Part shown: positions 36,920 through 48,973 of the stretch, one piece after another
Position numbering within the stretch: the first letter of the stretch is position 1
How the letters are laid out: each line of letters begins with the position of its first letter
DNA from: Cryptomeria japonica
Taxonomy: Eukaryota > Streptophyta > Pinopsida > Cupressales > Cupressaceae
Assembly (NCBI RefSeq): GCF_030272615.1
Contig: NC_081409.1
Span: forward strand, 202,412,449-202,476,448
Length of the DNA stretch: 64,000 nucleotides
Reading direction: 5' to 3'
The notes under the pieces: generated by a model
Databases searched by the model: none
Told to the model about the DNA's origin: nothing
The model's input: the letters and a program-made list of their open reading frames with translations, nothing else
Made by a program: the position numbers and the translations under genes

Positions 36920-38574
36920 TGTGATGGATGAAAATGGGATCAGGTAAACTAGGACCTAATCCCACTTTCACTCATACATTGGAATACGAAAGATCCTAAG
37001 GAAGTAATTCACTTTGACTTCCTCTTGTGAAAGAGATTCAAGGAATACTTTTAGGGTTTATATTCCTTTGCTTCTATGAAAGGGGAAATGAGTCAAATGA
37101 AGGATATAAACAAACTAAGCTAGTAGGAGTAATGCAAATAACTAAAATAACAATAAATAGCAGACTGATACAGAAGTGAAACTGAGACGCAAATTATAGA
37201 TCTGAAAGGGAAATTATGATGTGAACTTGATACTGAAATATGAGCCTAATTGAGCCAAATCGGGCTATTGGGTGCTCTGGTCCTTGTCATTATACTGAGT
37301 TGAGAATTGGAAATCTACAAATTGAAGTAATCTAAAGTTGAACTACCAAAAACTGCAACTAGTTGAGGAGGACCAAGGTGTTAGGCGCTCTGGTCCAGTA
37401 CCCGAGCATTGGGTGCTTTGGTCCCAGAGTTCTAAGACAAAATTTTGCAAATAGACCTATGCTTGCTTGCTGAGTCTTCTCGGAAATTGCCCTCTTTGAT
37501 AGAAACCTACAAATGTACCTGCAAGTTGGAAAATGGTGTATCGATGGCCATATAGGGTTTTGCCTTTGTCAAACCCCTTGTTTTGGTGATTTCCACCTCC
37601 ACAAATAGCCAATAAAGTATTGAAAAGTGTGTGTGACCTAGAATCTCATGTGTTTGTAAGATCCTAATGAGCTAAAATGCAAAAGTGGAGTTCTACTTTA
37701 TATTTGGAGTAAAAACCCCAAATGAACATAATGTAAATGCTTCAAATCACAAATATAATATGGATCTAAAGCAATAATGCAAATTTGAAAATGAATGATA
37801 TATAGATTTGAAAACTCACATAGAGATATGAAATAACATCAAATCATACCAAACCCTAAGGGAGAGGTACAATCCAATCAACGGTCAGTGATCTCCTTAT
37901 TATTCTTCAATATCTCCTAGGCTTCCATTGATGATGAAAAAGGTTGATGAAGACTTGATGATGAATTTTCACATAAAACCTACACTTTCACTTCATAAGA
38001 GGTCTCCTTCAATTACTTTAGAATGGATCCTTCAAATGAGGAAATAAAAGGTTATATATATGAAACCTTAACTTTAATTTTGATCATAGGCCGACCTAGA
38101 ATTGATGAGATTTTGCATATAGAAAGATTTAAACATTATAATACCACCAAAATATGATCCTAAAATTCGGGGAGAAAAAGTCGAGATCGATGTGCTGGCC
38201 ATACCGGTCCAGACGACTTTTTTTCAATTTTTTAGGGATGCAAGGTATCATGATTACAAAGTCAAATCCAACTCGATGATCAATCCAAGGTGTTTTCATG
38301 TGAGAAATTGAGCCTTGAAAGTCAAAATAAGACTTTATTGAGATAAATTAATTAATTAATTAAAGAAGATAAAATAAAAAGAGGCACACTTAGGGTTAAG
38401 GGCCCAATTTTATAATGTGTGGAATGATGAGAGAAGATTTTAGATTTAATTTAATTAATTAATTAAATGCTTAAAGGAATTTTTAAATGCAAAATGCAAC
38501 ACACTAAGGTAGGTGCTAACCTAAGCGTGAAATTGGACAACCCTAATTAAGGGTGTACAATTTACGACACTACA
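36920..38574. repeat. Probable solo LTR, 1.66 kb
   Basis: Begins TGTGATGG and ends GACACTACA, with flanks CATGT (36915-36919) and CATGC (38575-38579) that match in 4 of 5 bases, as expected for an aged target duplication. No internal retroelement domain lies between or beside the ends. It contains repeated GGGTGCTCTGGTCC-type phrases at 37270-37430. Its ends resemble those of the element at 44945-46205. Orientation is uncertain; if the conserved TGTAGTGTCGTAAATTG end is the 5' end, it is on the minus strand. Confidence 0.6.
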
Positions 38575-38903
38575 CATGCAAACTCAAGAAACATATAAAA
38601 TAAATATAAATATAAAAGAAATATGTTTATTTCATATAAAATTATTCTTACACCCTATATGCTCATGCATCAATGTAATACACTCATAGTAATTTTACGA
38701 TGCTCACATGAATGCTCTATAATAATTACTTCGATAGCATGGTTTTAAGAAAATGAATTATTTAAATACAACATAACACACAAGTCGACAAAAATGTGTG
38801 TTAAGTAAGCTCATGGAGGCTAGTGAAAATATTAGCAAGATGTAAATTTAAAATTTTAAGTTCAAATCCATAATTATAGAAATGACTTAGGTCTAGTCTA
38901 AAG

Positions 38904-39168
38904 ATTAATCTAGTGAGACAAATGTGGTATCTAGGGATAATTAACTATGGGACCAAGGTGTGGTGATAGCATAAGATGAATTCATGCAAGAACATATCAC
39001 TTTTAGGCTAGTTGTTAGATTTAGCACATTCTAATCTAAGTTGATCCAAAACATAAGGAAAAAGGGCATTGGTATACAACTTTTACTACTATATTCTTAC
39101 CCCACTTTCATGAGCATGAGAATCGCTATGAAAATACATGTCAAAATAAATTAAGTAATCAACATAAT
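38904..39168. repeat. Direct repeat flanking an LTR element, left copy
   Basis: About 265 bases beginning ATTAATCTAGTGAGACAAATG and ending AACATAAT at the left LTR. It corresponds to 44632-44909 on the far side of the element, with many substitutions. See the right copy and the LTR element between. Confidence 0.7.
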
Positions 39169-42100
39169 TATTAGAAAATGTGTTTTGTACACCTTGGATA
39201 ATGTTAAAATGTATTTTAATATTATTTGTGGTACACCTAGGTGACCTAGGGATGCATGCATTACATGGGGTTAACATTCTTAGGGCCACTTTATGTGTTG
39301 TATGTAACATTAGATTAAATATTTAATGTGGTATTACATGTATATTAGATAAATATTTAATATTGAGAAAACTTAGTATCAAAAATTAAATGTGGGGGTT
39401 AGTGGGGTTAGCTCATGGTATTAGTCACACGGTTTTATGCAATACCACTTAGTGATTTTGTGAAAGCTTATCTCTATAACAAAAAGCACATGGATAGATG
39501 TTTAAGGTTGGTTGTTTTGGTTATGGGGTTGTGAGAGCATGTATTGGTCATATTTGTGAGGGTTTGAAGCATGGCACAGATATGTGGTTACATGCTTTTT
39601 CACATGGAGTACATGCAAAAATCTTGATGTTTTAGAAGTGTTCATCGATATTTTAAAGATGTATGGAAATCTTTATTGTTGAATAATACATGAGTGATGG
39701 ATGCTTTTGCAGGCTAGATTATTATAGGGTATACTTGTGCCATCTTAGATGGTATGTTGTCTATTCTTTTACATATGGATTCTGAATACTTATTTGCATA
39801 GATTTCTCTATTTGGGTCATGTGGAAATTTGTCATGCATGAACAGAAATTTCCTAACATTTAGTATCAAATGGTTGTGATTTGTGTAACCCTTTTTGGAG
39901 TAAATCCGGTGCATGATTGAATCCAAAGCTTTTAGGAAAGAATGAATACATTGCATGGTATAAGGTTTTTCTATAGGTTGTTTCTTATAGATTTAGAGTT
40001 TTGGCCTTGCAAAATTATGGTTATCATTTATAGATATGGAGTTATGGATCTGATTTGGAAAAGGATTTTTTGGGTGTTGATTATGAGTGTTTTGGAGGTG
40101 ATATTTTATAGATGACCCCTTGGACCATTTAAATGAACTTCACCATTGGATCCAAGAGGCCCAAGAGATGAAGATTAACATAAAATTTGACCCTTTTTTG
40201 CCACTTCAAAAAAAATTGCCCCTACCCTGTTTATTCAACCATATGACACCTCCAAAAGGTGTTAGTTGAAAAATACAATAAAATATTTTCCTAGATAAGG
40301 AATTTTAAATTTTTATAATAAATAAATTAAAATAATTATAGCCCTTGTGTGTGGCCGGGGGGGGGTGTGTCTAAAGACCCACCCACACAAGCAGGGTACG
40401 CCTATCACTGGTAACTAGTGGTACACATCAATAGTGGCACAACTAAGGTAATATTGATGGTTGTGCAACCCATCATCAATACCCTCCAAGGGTTTAAACA
40501 AAAAACAAATATTTTAACTTTCAATGCTGCCCAATTTTTTTTCTTTCTTTAACTTTTCAAAAGTTTTAAAAATTTTGCCCGTCAAACCCAATTTCATGAT
40601 TTTAGAGTCTAGGATCTACCAGTGGGTGACACCTACTAACATCAATAGGCTATACAACCCTTTTTTGCACCCCATGTAGTCAAATAGGTTATTTTTTCAA
40701 AGGAGTAGAACTTTCATCCAAGTTGTCAACTTTTTTACTTTTTTGGAAAGGTGGTTTCAAGTACTATGTTCTGGTATAAAGTGGTTTTTCTATATTTTGT
40801 TATTTTGACAGTGAAATTCTTGCTAGAATTTGGGTTTCCATTTTTGGCTTCAAGAGGTCATAAATTGTGTATATGAAGTCATATTTTGGACTTCTTATAG
40901 TCGAAATAAATCTTTTTCAAAGCACTACATAGTGGATTAGGTTTGGAATGTTTTGGCATGATTTATTTTTTATTATTAACATTATGAACTATTAATGGGT
41001 TCTTGTTGAATACATGGTAGTTCTTTTAGCTTGTGGAAAGTACAATCTTTGTTATTTGGTGTTTGATTCATTGCATGCTCACATAGACATATCTAGTTAT
41101 GCTCATTTGATATGGTTATCAATATATTATTGAATTTGTATGTTACATTGTGGAATCTATGAGTTGTGCAATATGTTAGGATGTAAATCCTTACAAGTTG
41201 CATATATGACTTCAATGTGGTTTGTTTGTACCCATAGATGTCTCAATGTTGATATATGGCTTGGTTTATTCATATATTTTGGTGGTTTGATTGTGTTTAT
41301 GAAGTGGAGAGATGGTGTTACCTATTAAAGTCATATTGTGGACCTTGTTCTTATTGACTATGTGATACAGATGCACGACATGGTAGGAGTTTTATGCTAT
41401 TACATTTGGTGGTGATCATGGTGTCATGGATGTTCCTTGTTCCTTTGGTACTTTGAGATGACATGTTTGTTTATACAGATGCAGTGTTAGTTGTATTGGA
41501 TTGATCCTTGATTGTTTGTGTTGATGTATCTTCTTTTTTGAGGATCATGGTTCTAATTTTCCTTTTGGGATCTCCTAGTGTTGTAGTTGAGTTGTTTGAT
41601 TATGTGAGGGCCTTGGTTGACCTTTAATTCGGATATTTTTATCAAAATGTCATGGATATCTTATCTACACATTTCAATGTGAGCATGTATAGTGATAATT
41701 TGGTGGTGTTGTATCTTCTTGGTTTGAAGAACATGGTTGAACTCTTCCCTTTGGGAGCTTTTAGTGCTGAGCTCTTTGATCATGTTGAGGCCACAAATGA
41801 TATTTAGTTAGGATGTGTTCATCGTGATACCATGGAGAGATCAATATCACAATTTAGTAGGAGTTTGTGGCATCAATGTGGATTTATCATTTTATGGTGA
41901 ATGATCTTGTTTAGTATTTGTTGGTTTCATGGATGGACTCTTAGATTTTGTTTCATATAAAGTGATAATTAATTGATTCCTTGGGTTTCATTGACATCAA
42001 ATTATTATCTTCATATAATTTGGAGATGTTGACATCTTCGTTCCATGGAGGACTTCTGGAGTGTTTGGTTGAGATGTTGTTTCTAGTTTGTCATCTTTCT

Positions 42101-44631
42101 AGGTGATCCTTGCTTTGACAAGATGTTTTTTATTATGTCATAATGTATTCTTGATTGTGCAATATATTGTCGAAATGATTCATGTACTCTTAGGAGCATG
42201 ATATGTTAATTCAAGCATATGATCTTTTTTTAGGAGATGTGAGATCATGATGTCATGATTGAGTTTCTAATTTTGCAAATGTGCATTAGGAGCTTTGAGA
42301 TTGATCTCGTTGGTTCTCTTGGTATTAAGTACATTTATCATTTGATTGAGAGATTCATGATGGTGCTTTGTTTCATTTTAAGCTTCATACCAATTGATTA
42401 TTTATAGGCTCTCATGGATACTTGGAGACTTAGGTGAGGCTAGGAGATCTCTTGGGATTATAGATGTGTTGAAATAGATACTCTTGATAGGATTTCAATA
42501 GGAAGTTTGAGGAACATACACCTTGGTTGGACATGAGTTCAACATGGACCTATGAGGAGATTTTTCTCATATGAATCATGATGACTTGGTTACCCTAGAA
42601 GAGCATTCTCATTTCTCACTCTTGATCTAATCAATGGATAGTCATTAGAGAGGTATTTCCCATTATTGTTTTCTAGATGTATTATGTTATATGCTTTGTC
42701 TTCTCATGCATATGGATCTTGAGCTATGGTTATCTTATCTTAGAGTGTTTATTTGTGGAGTGTGTGGCATGATTTTCTCTCTATTTATTATGAGTTTATT
42801 TATTATGGCATTCATTGTTGTTGATTTTAGGAGATTTTTTGGGCATATTTCCTTTTGTTTGAGAATGGATTTGGTTTGGTCTTCCTTTTATTTGAGATAG
42901 ATACATTTTGGTTATAATAACATGTGGATAATGTTATTTTTTGAGGGGGGGTTATATGGAGGAGACGATAATTGTCACAATTTAGCATTTAGAGGTATGT
43001 GTAGAACGACATACTACAAGTTGTGAATTGTAGGTTCTCTCTTTGGTCTTGCTCTTCTTCTCGAATTTTTGTATTCACATGATACTAGATTTGAGATCTT
43101 GTGTTGAGATATGGTAATCACTACATATTTGTGGTCATGTGTCGGTACTTGTACTTAATTATTATATGATGACGTGGAGGTTCCTTTATTTCTTTCCTTT
43201 GTTGAGTGTGGGGAACTTGGGAGATCTATGTAGACTAGTGGTGAGAGTTGTTTTGCATCATATCTGTTTTCATGATTTGCAAATAGTTATGGATGTTTCA
43301 TGGTACTACATGATGTTAATTAAACTCTTTACATAATTTAATTAGTGTAATTTGGATACCTTGATCATTTTTAAATTTGGTGTTACCTATGCAATGGGAG
43401 TTCCTAAATGCATATGATCTTCATTGAAAAGTTTGGCACATGGAGCTTGCAATTACATGTTATAGGTTACACATGTTAATGGCATGAGGTTCACTTGTTA
43501 TGGTGAGTATGGCTTGGAGGTATGTATAGCTAGATGTACTATAATTTATTTTGGGTGTTATTTTAGCTATGGATATTATTGCTTGATAGCTACTTATGCA
43601 TGTTTTTTACCATTAGATTGAGTTTTTGTGTTAAGGATATCAATTAGAGGTAGGACTTATGCTTCTATATGATAGATAGTGTGACATCTCTTTGGATGGT
43701 TTCTTATCTTTGTGCATTGGCATGATGGAGGATGAGAGCATTCATGCTTGATATGGTGGTCACCTTGATTCTTGTTGTAGGTATCTTGATGGAGAACATG
43801 GAGCACTTTCATTTCATGATAGTATATGTGGCTATAGGATTGTTCATTTCATGATAGTATATGTGGCTATAGGATTGTTCCCTTATTAATTTTCGAGTTT
43901 ACTTTTCACCCCTTATGCAATGTATACACAAATGGGAAAATGTTAGCAAAAAGGTGTATTGTACACCTTGTATAGTATTAAATGTAATTTAATATTATTT
44001 GTGGTGCACCTAGGGTACCTAAAGATGCCTGCATCATATGGGGTTAACTTACTTGGGATCACTTCATGTCTTGTATGTAAAACTAGATTAGATATTAAAT
44101 ATGTGATTGCAAATTGGATATATATTTAATAGTCAAAAAACTTGGTACCGAAAATTAAATGTGTGAATTAATAATCTTGTAAGCTCGCGGCATTATTCAC
44201 TTAGTTTTATGTCATATCACTTGGTGGTTTTGTGTAATCTTGTATCTATAAAAGAAAGAACATGGGTAGATGTTTAATGTTGGTCAATTTAGCTAAGGGT
44301 TTGTGAGAACATATTGTGGTTGAATTTTTAAGGGTTTGAAGGATGGAATGGGGCATGGGATGTGTGGTTATATGCTCATCCAAATGGAATGTACGTATAG
44401 ATCTTAATGCTTCAAAAGTGTTCATGGAGACTTTGAAGATGTATTGAGGGAAAAATCTTCTTTTGGAGGCTAGTATTTTCCATCTTGAGGGTTTCTCCAT
44501 GGTATATCTTGTGTCATCTTTGATGGTACGTTATCTATTCTATTGCCTATAGATTTTGAATACTTTCTTACATATATTTCTTTATCTGGGTTATGTAGAA
44601 ATTCTCATGTATGGCTAAATATTTCCTAACA
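39169..44631 (+). mobile_element. Non-autonomous LTR element (LARD-like), 5.5 kb
   Basis: Diverged direct repeats of 690 and 691 bases (39169-39858, 43941-44631) are the LTRs. The right one runs TGTTAG...CTAACA; the left has TA for TG at its start. A purine-rich AAATGGGAAAA precedes the right LTR, and a weak primer-site-like TAGTATCAAATGG follows the left one, so the element is probably on the plus strand. Flanks ATAAT and TTAAT match in 4 of 5 bases. The 4.1-kb interior has no gag or pol frame. It contains degenerate tandem copies of roughly 190 bases (41505-41840) and a perfect 35-base duplication at 43811-43880. Confidence 0.72.
43811..43880. repeat. Perfect 35-bp tandem duplication
   Basis: Two identical adjacent units, 43811-43845 and 43846-43880, each beginning ATTTCATGATAGTATATG, close to the end of the LARD-like interior. 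Confidence 0.95.
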
Positions 44632-44909
44632 TTAATCTAGTGTGACAAATGGGGGATCTAGGGATCATCATCAAATTTCTAGGGATGGCTGACTATAGAA
44701 CTGATATGAGGTGATATCATAAGATGAAATCATGCAATTTAATATATCACTCGTAGGCCAGTTATTATAGTAATGTCACTCTACTCTAAGTGGACCTAAA
44801 ACATAAGGGAAAAACAAAATGTTCCCTATTATGTTCTTACGCAACTTTAATGAGCATGAGAATTACTAGAAAAATACATGTGAAAATAAATAAGATAGTC
44901 AACATAATT
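44632..44909. repeat. Direct repeat flanking an LTR element, right copy
   Basis: Counterpart of 38904-39168, starting TTAATCTAGTGTGACAAATG directly after the right LTR and ending AGTCAACATAATTG. The pair shows that the 5.5-kb element sits at the junction of what looks like an older tandem duplication. Confidence 0.7.
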
Positions 44910-44944
44910 GTTAAATATTTTTAAAAGAATCAAATGATACAAAT

Positions 44945-46205
44945 TGTAATGGTGGGAAAATGGTGAATGATAAATCAAGAGGGAAACTACCCTTTCCCTC
45001 AAAGAGAGATGAGAGTTTCGCTATTGATTACCCTTCAAACACTTTTCACCATTACATTAGGAAGAAGGGGATGATAATTCACTAGATTCAATCTCTCCAC
45101 ACAAAGATGATAGATTGAATTCTGAATGAATTGGGAATGCTAAGTTGATCCCCTCTTCCTTGTTTGATTTGGAAAGGAATTGATTGAATTGTGTAGTGCA
45201 AAAGTGACAAAGAATCGATTATAACTTGAGATCGAAATATGGGATAAAGTTGTGCACCTGGATCTGGCAATAAAATGTCGAGACGAAGTCGCCCTGCAAA
45301 TTTGAAGAAAAGTTGTCCAGACTGTGGTGGGAATGTACACGGTCCTCTGAAAAATCCGCGAAACAAAAAGGGTTTTTCCGCCTTTGCGAATGAAGTCCAA
45401 ATCTGAAAGTACACCTGCACACCTACAACCTACACACAGAAAAGAGAGGAAAATGGGTTGGGATTGGGGGTTTTTCTTTAGGTCAAACCCCAGTCTTGGA
45501 ATTAACCAAGTAATGAAAGAAAGTACTTGCAAGTAGATGTAATTGAAAGACTGAATTGTAAATCACCTCAAGGGAGGTTGTAGCAGCAATGTTGATAGAA
45601 ATGCTTGTGTGGAATTGAATGCTTAAATCATTCTCCTCTTCAATGGTTGTATCCTTGACTTGAATGCAACACCTAACCTTGAAGGGAGACTTGAGAATGC
45701 TCAATGCTAGAAAAGGATGCTTGAATGCTTGAATGTTCTTGAATGCGTGATCGCTTGTGCAAATTGACACACTCCAATCTTATCCCACTTCAACTTATTG
45801 AACTTATGCAAATGAGAGAGTGAATGTCCCCTTAAATACATGTTGGTGGATTTGAATTACGCCACAGGCTGAAATCGGGGGAGTTTCCCGCCCGAGGCAC
45901 AAGCAACAATGCAACCCTAGGAAGGGTCCTGCCACAAAATAGGGAAGGGACAGGGACGCCACACCCCTGTCTTGGGAGGACAAGGGTGCCACACCCTTAT
46001 CCAAGGGGGGACAATGGCGCCACGCCCTTTTTCTACCCCTTTCTCCAGGGCGGAGTGCAGACGGGGTGATGCAGAGGCCAAGGAAGAAGTTGTTTTTGCA
46101 AGCCCAACAATCTCTGGTCTCCAATCGGGCTAGAGGATTCGAGTTCGCATGCGTGAGGACCCTAATGCAGTCAGAAATTGCTAGGGTCGCAATTTTATGA
46201 CACCA
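44945..46205. repeat. Solo LTR, 1.26 kb, with exact target duplication
   Basis: TGTAATGG...ATGACACCA with TG...CA ends, flanked by CAAAT at 44940-44944 and 46206-46210. There is no internal region, so it is a solo LTR left by recombination. At 45940-46040 it has a GC-rich array of GGCGCCACGCCC / GCCACACCC phrases. Several frames run through it on the minus strand, but none resembles a protein. The end sequence (minus strand TGGTGTCATAAAATTGCGAC) suggests minus orientation. Confidence 0.78.
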
Positions 46206-46486
46206 CAAATATACTTAAATTTATATGTATCTTTACTGATTTCTTCTCACAATGAGTGCTCCATCAGAAAACTCAAAAAAAAAAAGAAAAAGACAGTAAT
46301 GAATAGTATTTGTCATACATTTAAAATAGTCTCTAATTAAAATTTTCTTAAGTAAAAACTATCCTCAATAAATAGTATAAGTAAAGATAAGGTGAAATAT
46401 TTTCATGGTACAAAAGGTGGAAAAGGTCAGCCTTTGCAAAATATGTGAATTAACTAAGAAATAATATTGGCAAATCTCCCCTTGAC

Positions 46487-46682
46487 ATGGGTAAATAAAT
46501 GTTGATAAAATAAACCATTTTTGGAAAGTGAAATTTTGGATATAGGCCTCTTCATATTTTGAAGTAAATTTTTATTTAAGTGGCTTTAGACATTGATAAT
46601 TTGTGCATAATAATTGTATCATCAATAAATTATTGATGTGTTATAGGATGAACTAAATAGATGGACATAAACCCTTTTATTT
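46487..46682 (-). pseudogene. LINE reverse transcriptase fragment, left inverted arm
   Basis: This is the reverse complement, with some changes, of 47841-48040. Read on the minus strand it gives the same region just around and after the FxDD block of a LINE RT. The two arms enclose 1.16 kb. Confidence 0.65.
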
Positions 46683-46689
46683 TGCCCCT

Positions 46690-47635
46690 TCTGGCTAGAG
46701 CTATTTTCTTGGCATGTGGCTCTTCTAGGGGATTGGCCTAACTTTCCTTTCAAGTATACACAAATATAGCATGCTTTCAGGGTGGAGATTCTCTTTTCTT
46801 TATAGAAATATAGAAATGTTATTTAATGTTCTCACAATTTTTATTGTCATTGATGTTTCTCTTTTTCCTAAAGCACGTATTTGCAACAATGTGATGCTTC
46901 AAATATAGGTGTAGGCAAATAAGGTGGTGTTGGAGGTTTCTCATCTCTTCAAGAGCTTCTTGAACACTGGAGCAATTCCTCTTACATAGTGGCATGGCTT
47001 CCTTCTAAAAAATTTGCCTCATGTGGTCGCTCCCCACTTTATGGTCGTAGTTCTTTAGCTCAGTGTTCTCAAACCCTTCAATCCTAGGTGACACTCCAAC
47101 TCTCCCCCATGTGGAGGTTTTTCCATTAAGTGTGGTTCTAGGGGTTCGACACCAACTTTTGGTGGTGGTAGTGGTTGGTTGGCTTTTGATCTTGGTGGTG
47201 GATGGCTTGACTCATCTAAGAGATTTTCCAAGTTGGATTTTGTTATATTGCCTATTCATGGAGATAAAGATAAGGAGTAAGGAGAATTTGTTGCTAACAA
47301 GGGGTGGTCCTTGCCTAGTGTCACTCCAGACCTCACTAATGTATGGGGCAAATCGAATGACTAGGATCCCCCTCTATTGTCTTCCAAGATTGCTCTTGTT
47401 TCTTAAGTAGTAGTTTTTTTATGGTTATCTACTATCTAGGATTTGCCAATATCGCTGTTATTTTGTGTATTTCGTATTCTTCTTTTTAGGCTCTACTCGT
47501 GTGAGTTTGTATTACCTTTCTAGGTTTTCCTTGCGTGACTCCAAGGGGTGATCTTGTGTCCCTTTATTTTTTGTGTGTGGATATGTGTAAATTAATTTAA
47601 ATTAATAGATTCTGACCCACATATTCATCAAAAAA
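46690..47635 (+). other. Sequence between inverted RT arms, possibly a LINE 3' part
   Basis: No intact product recognised. A 115-codon frame at 47063-47410 has no recognisable motif. The stretch ends in ATTAATAGATTCTGACCC...ATCAAAAAAATT, similar in style to the 3' end of a LINE, directly before the right RT fragment begins. Confidence 0.35.
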
Positions 47636-47639
47636 ATTA

Positions 47640-48040
47640 TGAATGTTGTTTTGATGAGGTTTGGGAAGTTATTTTGGAGCTATGTTACACATCAAAACTT
47701 TGTGTTATAATAAACAACTCATCCTATGGTTTCTTCAATGGAAGTTGTCCTCAAATAGGGGGATCCCTATCCCTCTTTTTATTCATCCTTTTTGTTGAAG
47801 ACCTTGGTAGAATTTTTAGTTTAGTTGCAACTAAGGGAAGAATAAAAGGGTTTATGTCCATCTATTTAGTTCATCCTATAACACATCAATAATTTATTGA
47901 TGATAAAATTATTATGCAAAAATTATCAATGTCTAAAGCTACTTAAATTAAAATTTACTTCAAAATTATGAAGAGGCCTATATCCAAAATTTCAATCTTT
48001 CCAAAAATGATGTTTATTATATCAACATTTATTTACCCAT
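47640..48040 (+). pseudogene. LINE reverse transcriptase fragment, right inverted arm
   Basis: The plus strand reads RT fingers/palm sequence: VIINNSSYGFFNGSCPQIGG, SLSLFLFILFVEDLGR, then HPITHQ and FIDD at about 47896. These match the family's INGSPxGFF...GLRQGDPLSPFLFIL and FADD, with the RQGD motif damaged and the FxDD present as FIDD. It carries stops and lacks the endonuclease and the C-terminal half. The last 200 bases form an inverted repeat with 46487-46682. Confidence 0.72.
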
Positions 48041-48059
48041 CAAAATAAAATTGCTCAAC

Positions 48060-48973
48060 TAGCCCCATTAGGAAGGGTTGTGGATGAAACATGAAGAAAA
48101 ATTCAACAACAAAAAAATTATTGAATGGAAAGGTTCTCTTCTTTCCTAGGTACGGAGGTTGTAACTTAAAGATAATTTAGTGTATCTGCCTTAGATAGCA
48201 TTAACAAGTGACCAATTCATTAAGAGACCATGTGATAGGTTCATCTCAACAAAACCAAGATCCAAGGTGCCCTTAAAGAGAAGAACCAAAATAAAATAAA
48301 AGGAGAAAAGAACAATAGCACATAATACCTTCAAATGCTAAATTAACCATCCATGTAGACTTCCATTTTTACCAAGAAAGTCCATGGTTTTCTTGAAAAA
48401 CTAACCCTACACTTTGAAATCCCTTATAGTGATTGCCCTTGACCATAGGATAGGGTGATCTCAACAAAACTAGGATTGAAGGTGTCCTTTCAAAGAACTG
48501 TCAAAATAAAAGCAAAGGAGTAAAGAACTTCTATTTTTACTGTAGTCCATGGTCATATTAAAAAACTATCACTACACTTTGAAGACACTAATAGTGATTA
48601 TTCCTAGTACGAACTCATCAAAATAATTTGAAACGGTTGATTTTGTTTCTCTTGAGTCTTATAAGTTGTTTAGCAAAAGAAAAATGATATTTATGAAATT
48701 GAACAATCAAATAAATAAATGTGCACACTTATGGTGGAACATATAGTGGCAATGAAGTTGAAACAAAAGTCTACATCATCAATGCTCAAATATAAGAAAA
48801 TTTTGATCAAAATTGTCAAGAAAAAGACATTTGATAAATCCATTACATATGCAATCTAAAAGAAATAAGAATAATAGAAAGAAAAGATAATGCATAATAT
48901 TTTTACTAGGATAACCCTTTTAAGTAAAAAATCAAACACAACAAAATAATTAATTATTGCAAAAACTCAACCA
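48060..48973. other. Spacer with imperfect direct repeat
   Basis: No gene. Two related stretches (about 48230-48440 and 48450-48605) share TCTCAACAAAAC, GTCCATGGT and CTACACTTTGAA in the same order, about 225 bases apart. Confidence 0.4.

Noticed and set aside
45088-46208. Overlapping minus-strand frames up to 134 codons
   Set aside because: They lie inside a solo LTR with target duplications, overlap one another in different frames and resemble no protein.
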